NCBI GenBank assembly: GCA_902774155.1
Contig: CACYHF010000012.1
Location: 1 to 64,000 of the forward strand
Direction: 5' to 3'
Length of the DNA stretch: 64,000 nt
Source: an uncultured Bacteroidia bacterium
GTDB lineage: Bacteria; Bacteroidota; Bacteroidia; Bacteroidales; UBA932
The notes beneath the pieces were generated by a model that saw only the letters and a program-made list of their open reading frames with translations, was not told the origin of the DNA and did no database searches. Position numbers and translations under genes: made by a program. Shown piece by piece: positions 61,310-64,000 of this stretch. How positions within the stretch are numbered: position 1 is the first letter of the stretch; each line of letters starts with the position of its first letter.

Positions 61310-63448
61310 ATGTCCAGACGCAAAAACAGCCCCAACCGGAAAAACCATAAGACAAAGCGTGTGATTCCTGAATATGTGGGAAAAGCCATTATGTCCCGCG
61401 AAGGATTCATCTTCGTACGCATTGAAGGGCAGGAAGAAGACGTATACGTAAAAGCCTCCAAGACCCGCGGCGCCCTGCACGGGGACACCGTGAAGGTGGC
61501 GGTGACGCAGGAGAAAACCGGCACGGCCAAGCGCCGGAGCGGCGAGGTAATCGCCGTACTGGAGCGTTCCAACCGGCCTTTCGTAGGCATCCTGCACATC
61601 GTAGGCAAACAGGGCTGGGTGCTGATGGGCTCCAAGACTATGCCCTATGACATCTCCGTTCCGGTACCGGAAGGCGGCCAGCGGGGGATGAAGGTGGCGG
61701 CCGTGGTAGACGGCTGGGAACGCGGGGAGCATTGCCCCCACGGACACGTGGTGGACGTGCTGGGTATGCCCGGGGAGAACGAGACCGAAATGCACGCCAT
61801 CCTGGCGGAGTTCGGCCTGCCTTACCGCTTCACCAAGGCCGTGGAAAATGCGGCCGACAAGATTCCCGATACCATCACCGACAAAGACCGCGCGGGTCGC
61901 CGGGATTTCCGGAAGGTCCTCACCTTCACCATCGACCCCACGGATGCCAAGGACTACGACGACGCCCTCAGTTTCCGGAAACTGGATAACGGCAACTATG
62001 AGGTGGGCGTCCACATTGCCGATGTCTCCTATTACGTGAAGCCGGACAGCGCCGTGGACAAAGAAGCGCAGGAACGCGGCACCTCCGTGTATCTGGTGGA
62101 CCGCACCGTCCCCATGCTGCCGGAAAAACTGTCCAACAAACTGTGCTCCCTGCGCCCCGGCGAGGAAAAGCTCACCTATTCGGCCGTCTTTGAGATTACG
62201 CCCCAGGCCAAAGTATTCAACCCCTGGTTCGGCCGTACCCATATCTGCTCCGACTACCGATTCGACTACGAACTGGCCCAGGCCATCATCGAGGCCGGCG
62301 ACGCCGCCTTGGAGCAGGAATTCGGCGAAGGCAGCGAATGCGGCCTTGTGCCCGTGCCCGTCAAGGAGGCCGTGCTCATCCTGAACAAACTGGCCCTCCA
62401 GCTGCGTACCCGCCGCTTCAAGGCCGGCGCCGTGAACTTCGAGCGGCCGGAAATGAAGGTGGACATAGACGAAACCGGCAAACCCATCGGCGTCCACCAG
62501 AAGTTCTCCAAGGAAGCCAACTGGCTCATCGAAGAATTTATGCTGCTGGCCAACCGCTCCGTGGCCGAATATGTGGCCACCTGCGGCAAGATGAACGGCC
62601 ACGCACAGGCCAAGGCCAAAACCTTCGTCTACCGCGTGCACGACCTTCCCGATCTGGAAAAACTGAGCGGCCTCCGGGAGTTTGCCTCCCATTTCGGTTA
62701 CCAGGTGGGCTCCATCGAAAACGGCCGGGACATTGCCCATACCCTCAACGGACTTATGGCCGATGCCAAAGACAAACCGGAACTGGCCGCCATCCAGATC
62801 CTGGCGCTCCGCTCTATGGCCAAGGCCTGCTACTCTACGGACAATATCGGCCACTATGGCCTGGCCTTCCCCTTCTACACGCATTTCACCTCGCCCATCC
62901 GCCGGTATCCGGACCTGATGGTGCATCGCCTGCTGTCCCAGTACCTGGCCGGTGGGGATTCGGCCAACAAAGATTACTACACGCTGCAGTGCAAACACGC
63001 CTCAGAGCGCGAAGTGGTGGCGGCCGAGGCCGAACGCGAAAGCACCAAGTACAAACTGGTGGAGTTTATGCAGGACAAAGTGGGACAGGAGTTCGACGGC
63101 CACATATCCGGCGTTACGGAATGGGGCATTTACGTGGAAATCGAACCCACCAAGATTGAAGGGATGGTTCCCTACCGCACCATCAAGAGTGACTTCTACA
63201 TGTTCGACGAAGAGCATTACCGGGCCGTGGGCCGACGGACGCACCACTCCCTGCGCCTGGGAGACCCGGTGCGCATCCGTGTGGCAGGCACCTCCCTGGA
63301 GCAGAAGCTGCTGGATTACGAGCTGGTAGAAAATCTGCCTTCGACCGATGTCCCGGCCGATTTACCCGCCGAAACCGATAACCCCGAAGCCGATATGGAG
63401 CGTGCGATGGCCGTCCGCGAACGCCGCCCGCGCCGCCGGAAGAAATAA
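61310..63448 (+). CDS. rnr: Ribonuclease R
   Basis: 712 aa, 3'-5' exoribonuclease that degrades structured RNA. A cold-shock-like N-terminal part (IMSREGFIFVRIEGQEEDVY), the RNB catalytic domain with FTIDPTDAKDYDDALSFRK (metal-binding Asps), YVKPDSAVDKEAQERGTSVY, FTSPIRRYPDLMVHRLLSQY, and a C-terminal S1 domain (FDGHISGVTEWGIYVEIEPT). The lysine/arginine-rich tail RRPRRRKK is typical. The plus-strand promoter at 61281 gives a leader of about 16 nt. The GH3 gene follows after 9 bp. Confidence 0.96.
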   Translation: MSRRKNSPNRKNHKTKRVIPEYVGKAIMSREGFIFVRIEGQEEDVYVKASKTRGALHGDTVKVAVTQEKTGTAKRRSGEVIAVLERSNRPFVGILHIVGKQGWVLMGSKTMPYDISVPVPEGGQRGMKVAAVVDGWERGEHCPHGHVVDVLGMPGENETEMHAILAEFGLPYRFTKAVENAADKIPDTITDKDRAGRRDFRKVLTFTIDPTDAKDYDDALSFRKLDNGNYEVGVHIADVSYYVKPDSAVDKEAQERGTSVYLVDRTVPMLPEKLSNKLCSLRPGEEKLTYSAVFEITPQAKVFNPWFGRTHICSDYRFDYELAQAIIEAGDAALEQEFGEGSECGLVPVPVKEAVLILNKLALQLRTRRFKAGAVNFERPEMKVDIDETGKPIGVHQKFSKEANWLIEEFMLLANRSVAEYVATCGKMNGHAQAKAKTFVYRVHDLPDLEKLSGLREFASHFGYQVGSIENGRDIAHTLNGLMADAKDKPELAAIQILALRSMAKACYSTDNIGHYGLAFPFYTHFTSPIRRYPDLMVHRLLSQYLAGGDSANKDYYTLQCKHASEREVVAAEAERESTKYKLVEFMQDKVGQEFDGHISGVTEWGIYVEIEPTKIEGMVPYRTIKSDFYMFDEEHYRAVGRRTHHSLRLGDPVRIRVAGTSLEQKLLDYELVENLPSTDVPADLPAETDNPEADMERAMAVRERRPRRRKK

Positions 63449-63457
63449 TGTCTACCT

Positions 63458-64000
63458 ATGATGTCCCTGCAAAGAATGCTTCTGGCCGCAGCCACGGCAC
63501 TGGTGGTGATGGCCTGCGGAGAAAAGACGCCGCTGTATAAAGATGCCTCCCTTTCGGCCGAAGAAAGAGCCGACGACTTAATCGGCCGTATGACCGTGGA
63601 AGAGAAATTGGGGCAGCTCCTGTGCCCGTTGGGCTGGCCGATGTATGAGAAGGTGGGAGCCGATGAAGTGCGCATCACCGACGCCTACCGGAAATTCATC
63701 CAAGAGCAGCATGGCGGTATGCTGTGGGGCGCTTTCCGGGCCGATCCCTGGACCCGCAAAACCCTGGAGAACGGCCTGAATCCGGCGTTGGCCGTCAAAG
63801 CCTACAACGCCTTCCAGCGTTATGCCATAGACTCTACCCGCCTGGGAATTCCCATCCTCCTGGCCGAAGAGGCGCCGCACGGGCATATGGCCATCGGCAC
63901 CACGGTATTCCCTACTTCCATCGGCCTCAGCGCCACCTGGGACCCGGAACTGATCCAAACGGTGGGCGAGGTGATTGGCGACGAACTTACGGCCGTGGGC
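63458..64000 (+). CDS. GH3 family beta-glucosidase-type lipoprotein, 5' part
   Basis: The first 181 codons are in the window; the gene runs off the right edge. Signal MMSLQRMLLAAATALVVMAC has a lipobox Cys followed by GEK. GH3 N-terminal domain features: SAEERADDLIGRMTVEEKLG, AYNAFQRYAIDSTRLGIPIL, LLAEEAPHGHMAIGTTVFPT and SIGLSATWDPELIQ. It should remove terminal beta-linked glucose, xylose or similar sugars. ATG 63461 is an equal alternative start. It lies 9 bp after rnr and may share its transcript. Confidence 0.92.
   Translation, partial: MMSLQRMLLAAATALVVMACGEKTPLYKDASLSAEERADDLIGRMTVEEKLGQLLCPLGWPMYEKVGADEVRITDAYRKFIQEQHGGMLWGAFRADPWTRKTLENGLNPALAVKAYNAFQRYAIDSTRLGIPILLAEEAPHGHMAIGTTVFPTSIGLSATWDPELIQTVGEVIGDELTAVG

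Noticed and set aside
61247..62998. A 583-codon frame antisense to rnr, and similar long antisense frames opposite the macroglobulin gene (2716-3900) and patB (8129-9448)
   Set aside because: All are His/Gly/Gln-rich mirrors of real GC-rich genes without motifs or start signals.
1..64000. A prophage, integrative element or SusCD polysaccharide locus
   Set aside because: No integrase, phage structural, conjugation, SusC or SusD genes are seen; the GH53 and GH3 genes are isolated within this window.

Overview
The window reads as a chromosomal segment of a Bacteroidales bacterium of fairly high GC, roughly mid-50s percent by eye. Supporting signs are many sigma-70-type promoters of the Bacteroidetes form (TTTG, 19 bp, TAnnTTTG), fimbrillin and Mfa2-type lipoproteins, a DUF3575/OmpA-like protein, a membrane-anchored AraC regulator, TPR-containing histidine kinases, and PhoH, RecO, FolC and PPDK proteins of Bacteroidetes type. 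A gut lineage such as a Rikenellaceae- or Cryptobacteroides-like genome would fit, but the sequence alone does not settle the genus.

Layout. 1-533: the 3' part of a DUF3737 beta-helix gene broken by a 7-bp tandem duplication. 526-13064 (minus): one long, tightly packed gene string running from a TPR histidine kinase, a CheY-like receiver, a kinase-less TPR membrane protein and a small membrane protein into a PatB-like C-S lyase, an alpha-2-macroglobulin lipoprotein with thioester motif, and penicillin-binding protein 1C. 13138-14238: a lone fimbrillin-like lipoprotein. 14235-17541: a mini-island of three toxin-antitoxin-like modules (RHH/PIN, YefM/YoeB-fusion, DUF3990/XRE). 17587-33856: a fimbrial locus of visibly lower GC. 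It has a four-lipoprotein plus-strand operon ending in a BspA-like repeat protein, facing a minus-strand operon (DUF3575-OmpA, small ORF, large fimbrial lipoprotein, Mfa2-like subunit), with a frame-disrupted IS1634-type element between them. 33924-35039: the AraC-type regulator divergent from the minus operon. 35040-64000: mostly housekeeping genes (alkaline phosphatase, PrsW-like protease, tRNA-Val, SpoIIE-type phosphatase, a second macroglobulin-like protein, FolC, PurL-like protein, PhoH, PPDK, acyltransferase, GT8, LytTR regulator, GH53, RecO, RdgB, S41 protease, nucleoside-gate transporter, U32 peptidase, CpsB-like phosphatase, RNase R, start of a GH3 enzyme). No stretch of more than about 300 bases lacks a gene.

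Structure beyond genes. (1) The 7-mer GGCCGAT/ATCGGCC is scattered on both strands at about 100 or more sites by hand count, around ten times chance, and is depleted in the fimbrial locus and the IS. (2) Several gene ends carry tandem short palindromes that share a stem within a locus, often with a 51-52 bp period and a TTTTTGC core. (3) Three divergent gene pairs use a compact two-way promoter with exactly 13 bp between opposed -7 boxes. (4) A perfect promoter, a 5' hairpin and a terminator at 53647-53762 with no reading frame suggest a new small RNA. (5) The YoeB-like toxin is fused to a second domain and lacks the catalytic residues of the E. coli enzyme.
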